NCBI GenBank assembly: GCA_036971475.1
Contig: JBAIZL010000001.1
Span: forward strand, 142,532,192-142,596,191
Source: Prosapia bicincta
Lineage: Eukaryota > Arthropoda > Insecta > Hemiptera > Cercopidae
DNA length: 64,000 nt
Reading direction: 5' to 3'
Each line of letters begins with the position of its first letter. Positions within the stretch are counted from its first letter, which is position 1. The translations under genes were made by a program, and so were the position numbers. The notes beneath the pieces were generated by a model. That model made no database searches. It was not told the origin of the DNA and saw only the letters and a program-made list of their open reading frames with translations. Positions 11,482-22,301 of this stretch are shown here, piece by piece.

Positions 11482-13400
11482 TTACTGGAGTTTGGAGCGA
11501 ACTTCACTGTAGATATTAACATTTCCTGTACCAGGATTGTTTCCGGGTTGGGTGCTAATACACTAGATCTGTGGGTTATTCGAGCGCAATAAAAGACGCT
11601 TGGTAGAAAATGTTTAAGAAAATCTAATTACTTGTTTTATAAACACAAACATACACGCACAAACTCACGCGCGCACACACACACACACCTCTACATTAAA
11701 TTTATAAATTGGGGATCTGTTTGCATTAAAGCCTATCAAATTTCTCATGAGAAATATTTTTATCAAATGACTTTGCCTAATAATAAATTGCCACCCTCAC
11801 GAACAGTACTTACTCTAATAATATAGACCCTACCCTTAAGCAGTAAAGCATCTTCATATTATAGACCTTAGGCAAAACATCTTCATATTATCTAAGGAAC
11901 AGTATTTTACCTGCATATAAGTGACCAGAGAGAGAGAAATCTAGAAAGAAAGTGAGAGTATGAAAGAGAGAGAGGAAGAGGGAGAGAGAGAAAGAGAGAG
12001 AGTAGGGGAGAGAGAAAAATATGTTATTAAACATTGTCTGATAATTGAAAACAATTTTTTTATAAAAAAAAATATAAACTTTTACCTTATGAAATCAAAT
12101 CTGTAATTCATTTTCAATGGGCTAACCTTGGCTCCAGGCATAACCACTATCCTCCTGCGGCTTTTGGAAAACTAAATAATCAACATTTCCGTGTATGAAA
12201 GGAAACAGTTTGATATCTACGCACACTTGGAATTCGAGTACCATTATGGATAATTTCCCGGAACACATTCCACAAAACTATTCCCCGAGTAATATTGGTT
12301 TAGACTTTTAGACAACTCTCCATGAAATATAATTATAATTGATTTTCTGAATTGACTATTATTTTAGATTTTTTAAAGGTAAGAGCTATTTGCAAAATTT
12401 TACTAGTCTACATTTATTTCATGAAATTTTTCACACATACAAAATCACAAATGTTTGAAAATAAACCTACAATTTGAAAATATTTTTACGAAAAATCATT
12501 CTGTGTTTCCAAGCGAGATCGTGGTCGTATGTCTTCGGTCCGGTACCTCAGCTTCTTGCCTCTCCGTACCTTGAGCTCCAAATACTCCTAAGTTGCTCTT
12601 CTTGAGTTCTTCGTTCTTCGTAGGCTCCCATGGATCCCTTCTCCAGTTGTTTGACATTTCATCTTGGAACATTCTAGGTCATGTCCCACACAGTTTCCGA
12701 TAAGTAGATGCATTTAACACAAGATTTCTTTAAAGGAGGTATGAAGAAGCTCCAGAAGTTCGAGGTCCACCGTTTGAATAGTTTTTAATTCTACGGCGCT
12801 GGCCAATACTCACTCTCATTGTAGTTATTCTCGCTAGTCATGCACTATTTTTCATCCGTAAGGGCATGCCCACATTTTTCCAGTGCGTCTTAAATTGATT
12901 ATTATACAATATTTGAGTTGACTAATGTTGTTCCCAGAACCGTCTGTTACTACTGTAAAAAAATGAATACGTAAATATCAGATCCCAACCTAAAAATAAT
13001 CTCTGAAATTTATTGTAAGAACTTGTCACACACAGAAATATTCCTTACATCCTATTTCATTACATTGGAATTAGTATTCTATCGTCTCAGTCTTCTGTGA
13101 AGGCAATGGTTATGTTTCTCATATAATTTAGCTTTGACATAATTCAGTCTTTAATCCAGTCGTCTGTTTGAGTTAAGTAAAACGTCTTAGATATTATAGT
13201 TTTTAATTCTGTATGAATGACCGATAGCATCAAAAATTTAGCCAAAGGTTCATAGGTAATCTGTGGGTATCTTCTCGTGTATATTATAAGCCTTGTTGCT
13301 GTTCTTAAACTGTAAATAACTTTCTTGTCTCTATGGCTGATTACAGTCCTTTCCAGCTTCGAAAGGAAATGTTCTTGGGACATATACGAAATTAATGCAA
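11482..13400 (-). pseudogene. M16 metallopeptidase (insulysin/nardilysin-like) relic, copy 1
   Basis: Minus-strand pieces in family order. (1) 13,400-13,147: an open frame with SKLERTVISHRDKK, then YTRRYPQITYEP, then HTELKTIISKTF and DDWIKD. This fits the M16 segment where a K-x-E/F-RF-K-DK helix is followed by YYP, a hydrophobic stretch, 'SK-S/T-F' and a W near a cleaved loop. (2) 12,900-12,500: charged frames with SNNWRRDPWEPTKNEE. (3) 12,270-12,127: CVDIKLFPFIHGNVDY, like the HGN turn (..LLHGNIT../..VQGNV..) of insulysin and nardilysin, in two frames. (4) about 11,850-11,814: a frame related to CLEDGSTL of copy 2, ending near a GTAAGT donor. (5) 11,568-11,482: an acceptor then STQPGNNPGTGNVNIYSE, possibly the 'N-x-x-D-x-NS' strand. 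Frameshifts and stops show it is broken. The N-terminal zinc site (HxxEH) was not found. Family assignment is by eye and moderate. Confidence 0.5.
11930..12020. repeat. (GA)n-rich tract
   Basis: GA-rich imperfect microsatellite inside a presumed intron of the M16 relic; the paralogous position in unit 5 (47,745-47,915) is also GA-rich, so the tract predates the duplication. Confidence 0.85.
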
Positions 13401-15190
13401 GAGCTATATTGTTTTAAAATTTGTTAGAAAAAAACGTGATATAATTAGAGTAACAATAAATTTATATTATATTATATTATATAAATGTATATTATATTTT
13501 AAATTTTTAGTCCAGATACTGATCAATAAAACCCACTTATCAAAATGAAAAGATGATTTACTTTCACTTTACGATTTCTCCGCTCTTTACGAACTGCAAC
13601 CAAAGATCGTGCTTCAGCATTGACTACGGGTTTGTTAAAAATGGTTCTGTGGGAAAATCATCGAATATCCGACATACATACCGTACTTAGTGCGCAGTCA
13701 TTTATTGTGAAAATTGAAAGGTTTTTTTTATTTGTGTCGAAACGACTCTGAGAATGATGAAAATGGATATATCATTTATTTGTGGTTAAACAGCACTAGC
13801 GTAAACTGTGCGAATTAACCTAAAATCAAATAAATGAGTGTCTAATTGTGAGGGATAGCTAAACTGTAAAGTAACTTAGATATAATATTGGCATAAAATA
13901 AGTTGTGTTTCATTAGGTTAAATAATAATATCTGTAGAAAAATAATGTGTTCTTGTTATATTAATCCCGAAACTCTTAAAACCTATTGAAAACCCACATT
14001 CATAATACAAAATACACCTTACTCAATAAGTAAAATAACGACTACATTTCCTGAAAAAAAAACACCATAAGTTTATTTAGAAAGAAGCTTAAATAATATT
14101 TAACATTTCCCCTCGAGAAGTGTAGCCTACTTCTTTAAGAATATAAAAAATCTCTTATTTTTTTAGAACTGTGAAGCTTTAATTGTTAAAAACATGACGG
14201 TCTAGAACTAATGTATCCTCTTTATAGGCCTAAAACTACATAGTCATTTATTTTTTCCCAATAATAATTTTTGTCCAATGTTTTAAAGGGACTGACATAA
14301 AAGACTTTTTACCTACCGATATATTTATAAGTTCCTAGATTCGTCATACACGTTGAACTGTATGTTTTCATCATCAATAATAACTTTTCTTTTCGAAAAA
14401 TCTAAGTAATATTTTTTTCAATTCCACATTGTAAATATATCTACTATTTTGGCCAAAGAACATTTATTTGAGGTTTCTCCTAAGAGGCTTCTTTCATTTT
14501 AATATTTTTAAAGTGCTACTTGAAACATAATATAAAATGCTTTTTGTATGGAACAATATATATGAGCTAGATTATTGCATACCTATCCATGTCGATCCCT
14601 TAGCATGTCGATCCACTTCACCGACATGGAAAGGGTTTTCTCTTCCTTTAGGGCTACACTTCTGACTAAAGGCCATGCACGAGTGATTCCTGTTATTGCG
14701 AAGAAATGTAGCTACATTCATCTACTTGAGGCCATATTCAAATTGAGACCTTATTTAAAGAATATGTTAATTTTATTTTGCCCCACACACGCAACAGAAC
14801 GTACATTAAAACAAGCAAACAAATATTTTCTTAAAAACGAGTTCATTCTATACAGAAAATTCCAACTACACTGTATATATTAATAATATTAAGGAATCGA
14901 AAACAAAAAATATACAACGTGTTTCATTATTTAGTATCGCCCCGCAATCTATTTATTTATGAAAGAATATTTATAATGACAAGGAAAGAATTCCCTAAGA
15001 AAAGTGGTAGATGAAAGAACAGGTTGTTATTACTGAAAAACTGGTTGAATGGGGAGAATGTATGAAAGAAGTCTTTCCCATATGAACAATGATAATCCAC
15101 AAAATATAATCGAAATCTTTTTTTTTATCGTAACCTAATTGCACCTTTTTATGTTTGGAAAAATATGGAATATACATTATTTTTCATGAC
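13401..15190. other. Unit 1 interior without a firm gene
   Basis: A minus-strand exon-like stretch at 13,570-13,660 (frame NKPVVNAEARSLVAVRK) has a counterpart in unit 5 (49,090-49,160) that ends at a GTAAGT donor; it could be another exon of the M16 relic. A 102-codon + strand frame at 14,575-14,883 is partly shared with units 2 and 3 (KQANKYFLKNEFIL) but resembles no family I know. Confidence 0.4.
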
Positions 15191-15193
15191 ACA

Positions 15194-15361
15194 TTAGAGA
15201 TTAAATCTACGTTGAGGGTGCAATCCAGCCATGTGAATCAAATTTTCTAGATTTATAATAATATGGGAGCTTTGATGGCGCTTCATAATAGCTGTCAGGT
15301 TTCTCGCTATTCTAATATGTTCTTGCGGTTCAGGGTGGAAACCTTTCCGGTTAGGAAAGGT
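15194..15361 (-). other. Conserved short minus-strand frame of unknown meaning (unit 1)
   Basis: Fifty-five residues between two stops; begins TFPNRKGFHPEPQEHIR and ends GLHPQRRFNL. The same frame is open in unit 2 (22,125-22,301) and unit 3 (32,494-32,670), and the end (LHIRRRPNLQC) is still readable in unit 5 near 50,760-50,810. Conservation of the frame across diverged copies suggests an old exon. No family recognised. Confidence 0.35.
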
Positions 15362-17056
15362 CTACTTCAGGTAAGCGACTCCGCCCATAATAATTTTCCC
15401 CAAAACCCAGTACTAGAGAAACGTTAAAACCCTACTTCAAAATACACAATCCCATCTCTGTTCCTCATTCTTTTTCTAACAAGGGGTTTTAAGAGGTAGA
15501 CAACCCTTTTATACTCCAATATCAAGTGGGGCCATTTCACTTGTACGACCCTGAGCATATTATGCTATTATATCTCCCATACCCTGTCCTAGAGAGTTTT
15601 GTAACCCATACTTAAGCCTACTAACATTCACAATCCTCTTCCATCCCCAACAAGAGATACTAAACGTACTGGATTATGGCAATAAATCTACAAATAAATA
15701 CAGGATTTCTCAATAGAGGAAGGGAAAATAAAATAAAGGAATTACCGGTGAGAGATCACTTACTATAACATAGTGCGAAAGAACATTTGATTCACGGAAA
15801 AAATATGATTATTTAGGAGAATATAATTTAAGACAGTTGAATAGTCATCCAAACTTAAATAATCCTTGAAATAGAGATGTTTTATAAGGTTAAACTCCTT
15901 TAGCTGCATCTCCACATGTATTTATTTAACAAAAGCTTTCTACCTTTATCAAACATTGCATGAGTTCTGAAAAATGGAACAGTGTCCCTCGAGCAAGATT
16001 TAGTTTTGTTTCACGTTTACCACTAATCATTATGTTACTTGTAATATTAGGATTGTTTTATGGGAATAAAAATGAAAATAGTTTAACCAGTAACCATATT
16101 GTTACTATGAATTATGTCCATTTTATGTCTACATTATACTAAATAGACGGCATGTGTTTCATTAAAAGCAAGTGTCATCGTGTACTTTTCAAGAAAGCTG
16201 ACTCTAAAACTGAACGTGATGCTTGAGCAGAAATTGATGAGTTGAGTATGAGCTATCTGTAGTTAGGGGTAAAGGCAGATACGAGGTAGAATTTTGATAT
16301 ATATTTTCTGAAAATTATTTGAAGTGACGAATTGAGTTTGAAACGTATTTTCTGTGTCTAAACGTATTTATAAGATTGTATAGCATAACAGATTTGATTC
16401 ATTCCTAATTAAAAATATTTCAGTACCTATTTCGAATTAAAAAGAACAAATGGTAAAACAAATATTTTACAAAGTAAACTGTTTGCAAATCTGAGCTTCA
16501 AATTTGAACTACGCATGCGCACCAGACCAGGCACGATATTTATAATTCATACTAAGAACTCCATTAAAATCTCACGCCAGACACTTTACTTTGGCTTGGC
16601 GTTAAAGGTAGACAACTTATAAAAGGTTCACTTTGTAAAAGGATTTACCTTTCTTCATCGTTACATTAACCCTAAACTTCACTCCTTCAACTTAACGTTT
16701 CTGAAATTAATTTGAAACTTTAAAAAACAAAGTAAAAAGCAGGGATGTTAAATACAGTGGTTTACTGAAAATTTGTTTTTTTTTATTTGTTATTTCAAAT
16801 TTTACAAAAGATCGTAAAATATAGCAAGTGAATTTCAAAGGGAGTTGAAATATAATAATTTAGGAATATTTTACAAGATCTAGAATATAAGAATATAATG
16901 ACACTCATGCGTGTCTGCTAACTTATGAGGTATAATATGGCTGAGTTATTCACAGTGCAGTTGTAATGGGGAGACATAATGTAGTGCCGGTAGAATATTA
17001 GGTTTTTGTTAAGCTTTTATTGTGATTAGCGAAAAACTTTAAACCGGAAAAAACCC

Positions 17057-17081
17057 TCTCTCTTTCTCTCTCCCTCTCTAA

Positions 17082-17134
<53 letters not shown>

Positions 17135-17142
17135 TAGAGAGG
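17057..17142. repeat. (CT)n(TA)n(GA)n cruciform-forming repeat
   Basis: CT-rich arm, (TA)n centre and GA-rich arm are inverted complements, so the tract can extrude a long hairpin. Related sequence follows the Harbinger element in unit 2 (27,261-27,336), but there the GA arm is missing. Confidence 0.85.
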
Positions 17143-17753
17143 TTACATAATAGCCTATATATGACCCTGCTTCCGTGTGCCGTAATACTGCTTGCCATCC
17201 GAGAACATATTGTAGTCCTCTCTGTTATTCATAAACTCTTTCATGAATTTTATCAGTGAAAAAATTCGAAACTATTTTCGTTTGCTTGATTGTGTTATAC
17301 CTAAAACTACAGTGATGCACTAACTCGAAAGGATATCTGTAACAACTGAAGATTTTTAAGTAAACATTTTTCACTATAAATCAACACTGAGAGGACATGA
17401 GCTCAATTTACCTCTTCTCGAAGGAAGTGGACAAACGTACAAAAGCAATAATTTTAAGTGGATAAGTGGCAAAGCTTGTTCTGAACGAATTACGTAGCTT
17501 TTAGCGGGAGTAATTGTCAAAGTTGGAAACCTTTTTAGACAGTTGTTAAGTGAAATCTATTTGGCTCGGACATGAACTTGGAACATGTTTTCACCTGGAT
17601 CAAAGCAAATCTGTATCTTTATTGACTGAAACATATAATTTATCATACTGATTTCGTTTTATATTTATTGGTTTTAAATCGTTAAAATGCCATTTTTTAC
17701 TTTACACATTTTCAATAAAATGATTTCCAACCCTTAATTTTGTTCGTCTACAG

Positions 17754-17850
17754 GAACAGGGGGTGCAACTTAAGAACATTTAAAATTGCCCGAAAACCTG
17801 TTTTACATCCAGAAGAACTATGTCTTGATGCAAACTATGAAAATAACATG
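17754..17850 (+). other. Exon-like segment, duplicated 335 bp downstream
   Basis: Acceptor TTTTGTTCGTCTACAG at 17,738-17,753, a 97-nt open frame (NRGCNLRTFKIARKPVLH then PEELCLDANYENNM) and donor-like GTAAAT at 17,851. A second, degenerate copy follows at about 18,090-18,185 where the acceptor AG is lost. No partner exons were found. Could be a decayed tandem exon duplication. Confidence 0.3.
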
Positions 17851-18828
17851 GTAAATATAAAAAAAAACATTTACCACTATGTAGTGAACTTTAAAAAAAC
17901 GTTATGTAAAAAACCTTCAATTTATCACATTTATATCTTTTTCTATAAATTTATTAATGGATCTAATTAAAGATCTAAATTTATTTCGCTATTTTTAACT
18001 GTTTTAAATAATTAAAATGTAATTTTTTTATTATAGGCATTTTAAATAAACCGATTTACTTCCCTTTATTTTGTTCGCCTACTGTAAACGTTGCAAGTCC
18101 AGCAACTTGGTAACAATTAAGTCTCCCGAAATCCTGTTTAACATCCAGAAGGACAATGTTTTGATGCAAACTTGTAAAAATAAACAAACATTTACCACTA
18201 CGTATTAAACTTTAAATCGACGCAATGAAAGCCTCTTACCTAGTAACACAATCTCCTGGATTAAAGGTGTTTCTAGTTTTAATTTGTGACATAAACCTTA
18301 ATAGATTTCATTAAATATTGGTAGAGGAAACTTGTAATTTGCTCATAAAATATTCCTTTCAAAGTAGCACTTTTGAAATGTGTATGTAGGAGTAAATTGA
18401 ATTTTTAATGTATTTAAATTATTAGATTTTCCAATAATACATGAATGTATCTGTATGTTAACAAGGTCTTACAAGTTGCATCCGCATGAGGAGGTGGCTC
18501 CTTTGCACAAGTAGACAAATAATTTAAATTTGTATAAAATAAAATAAATAATTAAAAAATTCTCAAAAGAGATGGTTTTAAAAATAATATACAACGGTGG
18601 GACGTGTAGAAAGTAAATAAGGTTTCGCTGTAACTGAATAAAATCAAACGGTTGTACAAGACTTTATTTCCAGCAGTACAGTGCCTTAATATGTTTTTTG
18701 ATAGAGTAGCCGTAGGTTTCAACGTACTTGTAGCGTGAAAGCAGTTTTCCACGCCGATGACGCAGTTGTCTTCACGTCGATGACGATGATGTAATCTTCA
18801 GCCGTCATCAATCAAAGCTATGATCGGG

Positions 18829-19122
18829 CTAATTCTTAGAGTAGTTTTTCATCACTGCCGAATTGGTTTGCTCCCAACAATTCCTTAATTTAGTGAACAA
18901 GTGTGTATCATTAGGTCCTAGGTGTGGGCTGTAACGAGGGTAGACAGAATATTCCCCACTCAAGTCTTTAGTTATTAAGTTTAGGTTCTTCGTGTGTTCG
19001 TGAACGGTTGTTTTCTTGATTAAAAATATTTGTTTGATAGTTTGAAATACGTCAATCAATTCAATATTATTTTGGCTATAAATATCTTCACGCCAAAGTA
19101 ATGAAATACTTACCCCTCGCAC
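18829..19122 (-). pseudogene. Mariner-family transposase relic
   Basis: The minus-strand frame contains YPRYSPHLGPNDTHLFTKLRN. This matches the mariner signature around the third catalytic Asp (HPPYSPDLAPxDYHLF). Here the motif Asp is replaced by His (SPHLGP) while the downstream Asp (PND) is kept. The first two catalytic Asp regions and the terminal inverted repeats were not recognised, so it is a short dead fragment. Confidence 0.6.
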
Positions 19123-19436
19123 TTCACACTTACCGTGGTTTTCTATTGATGTCTTTATTTATAGAACATTCATAGAATATATTTCAAAATTATTGAGAAC
19201 TTAAGACTACATAATATTCCTTATTACTAAGGTATCACTTGATAGAGAATTGACTAACTAATATTGTCTTGGTTTTGTAAACATTATTTAAAAAAAACAT
19301 TGCTAACCAAGATCCAGCAGCGTAGCGAGGATTATGGCACCATGGAGCGTGAATTAGTTATAAATATAGTGGTTTTGTTATAATATATAAATGTAATAGT
19401 TTACTTAGTGATCCAAGAGTCCGTTTCCTTTATCCT

Positions 19437-19555
19437 CTGCTCTCTGGCTCACAGGGTTGGACACCACCCTGCTCCTTGACCTGCTGCTCTCACGCTCACA
19501 GGGTTGGACTCCACCTAGCTCCTAGACTTGCTGCTCTCTCTGACTCTAAAGCTTG
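19437..19555. repeat. 47-bp minisatellite, short array of unit 2
   Basis: About 2.5 copies of the unit with core GGCTCACAGGGTTGGACACC; the same unit forms long arrays at the starts of units 3 and 4. Confidence 0.9.
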
Positions 19556-21426
19556 CCTACCTAGACATCCTCTTTGACTGCCAAAACCAAACCGCCCTCT
19601 CCTCAACATCTAGGCATTTCTTCCCTTCCATCGCTTCCCTTTCTTTTATTATATCCACCAATCCTGGCATGTCTAGATTTGTGTTTTCGCTTTCTCCGCG
19701 CTCTTAGTTTCGGGATGTACGGGTTTGGGAAATTTTACCGACAAAGATTCTACTTTATGCCTATTCCTTACAATTTTTAAATTTGGTTGTATTTAGTTCG
19801 ATGTTGAGACACTGAGCTTACCTCTGTCCATTTTACGCAAAATAAGACCGTAGCAGCAGAAACGATTTCCTCATCGTAGCTTGTGACCGACAAAAGAATA
19901 AACAGTATAAGCCGTCTACAAAAGTTTAATAGCTTTAAAATTACACAGATAAAACCATTTTAGTTTGTTCATATCCTATCATCCGTAAATTAGGTTTTCT
20001 AGCTGTCACAGTTAAGACTTACTGGTTCTTTCTCTCTAGCACGTAGAGACGATGGTTTAATTTATTCCTTTGAAGTAAGACAACACAAAACAATCTAATG
20101 GAACTGTACAAAAGCTAGCAAGAACAAAAAGGAAAAGGGGTTATTTCTGCACGAGAGGAGTATCTAAATTAATTACTAAAAAAGACTCTTCAACATTAGT
20201 TTGAGCTGTTCTCTTTTTTAAAGCCATATCTAGAGGCTTTTTTGTAAATTTTCGGAAAACACAGAGTTTTTAATCATTGTCTGAATAAATCAAATAGAGA
20301 CATGTAACCATGCTGTGGCACATTGTATATGGTCATAAAAGCACAACTTTTATGATTTGTAAAATAATTACTTTTGTTTACTTTCCTTGTTTCCTAATAT
20401 CGTTAACAAAATAAAAAAAGGTTGGTAAAGCATAACGGCTGAAAATAGAATATATCGAAATATGAATTATATTGAAATATTTTAAGAAAAGATAAAAAAG
20501 TCATATAAACAAAATCTCAGTCACCTGATTTTCCAACGGGGATTTAGATGGAAATAGCGTTGACGTAACTTTTCCCCAGTAAACCTTGTAGCAAGGTTTT
20601 GTAATTAGGAAGCAGAGTAACAAATTAAACGGCAATTATGTAATACTTTGAAGCAAGCGTACCAATTACGTTCAGTCAGAAACAACGATTAAATTTATTA
20701 GGGAGTTTTAAATGAAATTGAAAAGTTGTGAAACTATATGGACTGTTGTTGTTTAATGAAACTCACTTTTCATATAGGGTTGTGTTAATTTTGAACCAAT
20801 TAAATATAATTTAATTAAATATACCACAAAATATAAATTAAATATATCACTTATACATTTTGACTCCCGTAGTATTTGTATGAGTCGTGAAGAAATGATA
20901 ATGACTACCACAACTTTAACTTCTCCTAAATAATATCATGTATTTATTTTAATCTAAATATATATTAACATAGACATAATTCCTCATATAATTAGATCAT
21001 GTCACGAGAAAATTAGTAGACCTACTAAAACATTTAGTTATCTCTTTCTTTACATTTATTTCATGAACCCGAAAAATCACTAAATATATTTTCGTATCGA
21101 TCCCTCTACATTTTAACAATGAGTTGAAGTTAAATCACGATGATTCATCCACTGAATTTCTTGGCGCAAGGATATGGAAGTCACTATGAGCGCGCTTGTA
21201 TGTTGCATCGCGTTGGCGTAATAGACACTGTTTATTGTTCTATACATTGGGTTTACCATGAACGTTAGGAGTTATTTACGTTTCCTCAGGGATTAAACTT
21301 TATCCTCCCACACTCGACGTTTTTATTGGTTTTGTTTCGGAAGTACTTTACCCGCGGGAGAAATGAAGAAATACAGTTTTTTGAATACGTAATTGCTAGA
21401 ACAAGAAGCCGTACGTACTAGACTGA

Positions 21427-21564
21427 ATTGATTGGGACTAATAATAAATAATACTTATAAATAAATAAATTGAATATATATAATTAATATATAAAATATA
21501 ATATATATATATATATTCAATTAATTTATTTATTAGTATCATTATTTATAAGTCCCAATCAATT
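21427..21564. repeat. Palindromic TA-rich junction in unit 2
   Basis: Arms of about 54 bp (starting ATTGATTGGGACTAATAATA and ending with the inverse GTCCCAATCAAT) flank a TA-rich centre. It marks the join between the left module shared with unit 4 and the right module shared with unit 1. Unit 3 has the same structure (about 31,757-31,895); unit 4 retains only one arm before diverging. Confidence 0.75.
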
Positions 21565-22124
21565 ATTATATATATTATACAGTATTATATAATATATATA
21601 TATATATATATGATATATTATATATAAATAAATGAATATATATATATAAAGTAGGAAATGTAGACACATTCGTCTACGTAGGGCCATATTCAAATTGAGA
21701 TCTTATTTAAAGAATATGTTAGTTTTATTTTGCCCCACACAGGCACTAGAACGTACTATAAAACAAGCAAACAAATATTTTCTTAAAAACGAGTTCATTC
21801 TATTACAAAAAATCCCAACTACACTGTACGTGTTAACAATATTAAACAACAACAAAAACATATACAAGGCTGTTCAATAAATAGTCTAGTGCTGCAATCA
21901 ATTTATTTATAAAAGAACATTTATATAGACAGTGAAAGAATTGCATGAGAAAAGTGGTAGTTGGAAGAAAAGATTATTAGTGAAAAACTAGTTGAATGTC
22001 GAGAATGTATGAAAGATATCTTTCCCATATGAACTATCATAATTCACCAAATATAATCTAACTCTTTTTTTATCGTAACCTAATTGCACCTTTTTATGTT
22101 TGGAAAAATATGGAATATACAGTA

Positions 22125-22301
22125 TTAGACACATTGGAGATTATATCTACGTTGAGGGTGCAATCCAGCGATGGGAATCGACTTTTGTAGCTTTATAATA
22201 ATATGGGAGTTTTGATAGTGCTTCATAATAGCTGTCGGTTTTCTCGCCTCTCGAATATGTTTTCGCGGCTTAGGGTGGAAACCTTTCCGGTTAGGGAAGG
22301 A
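22125..22301 (-). other. Conserved short minus-strand frame (unit 2 copy)
   Basis: Fifty-eight residues (SFPNRKGFHPKPRKHIR at the start, GLHPQRRYNLQCV at the end). Paralogue of 15,194-15,361. Open in all three units; unknown function. Confidence 0.35.

Larger units (their letters stand above)
11395..17200. repeat. Duplicated unit 1 (old copy)
   Basis: The left part (11,395-14,700) is homologous to unit 5 (for example AGTTAATTAAACAGTTTTTT occurs at about 11,405 and again at about 47,240). The right part (14,715-17,150) is homologous to units 2 and 3. It contains the M16 peptidase relic on the minus strand, a conserved short minus-strand frame at 15,194-15,361, and at 16,970-16,990 the empty insertion site of the Harbinger element found in unit 2. 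Confidence 0.8.
17201..19436. other. Spacer between units 1 and 2
   Basis: AT-rich. Contains a diverged direct duplication of about 335 bp (17,640-17,970 versus 17,985-18,300) with an exon-like core, and a mariner relic at 18,829-19,122. Otherwise nothing supported. Confidence 0.55.

Noticed and set aside
14575..14883. 102-codon + strand frame in unit 1
   Set aside because: Only the C-terminal part (KQANKYFLKNEFIL) is shared with units 2 and 3, the N-terminal part is broken in unit 5, and no family matches; not enough to call a gene.
19574..19780. Pro/Leu/Phe-rich + strand frame repeated in units 2 and 3 (29,966-30,193)
   Set aside because: Low-complexity hydrophobic composition; the unit 4 copy does not keep it, and the opposite strand reads equally well in one copy (PGLVDIIKEREAMEG) but is stopped in another.
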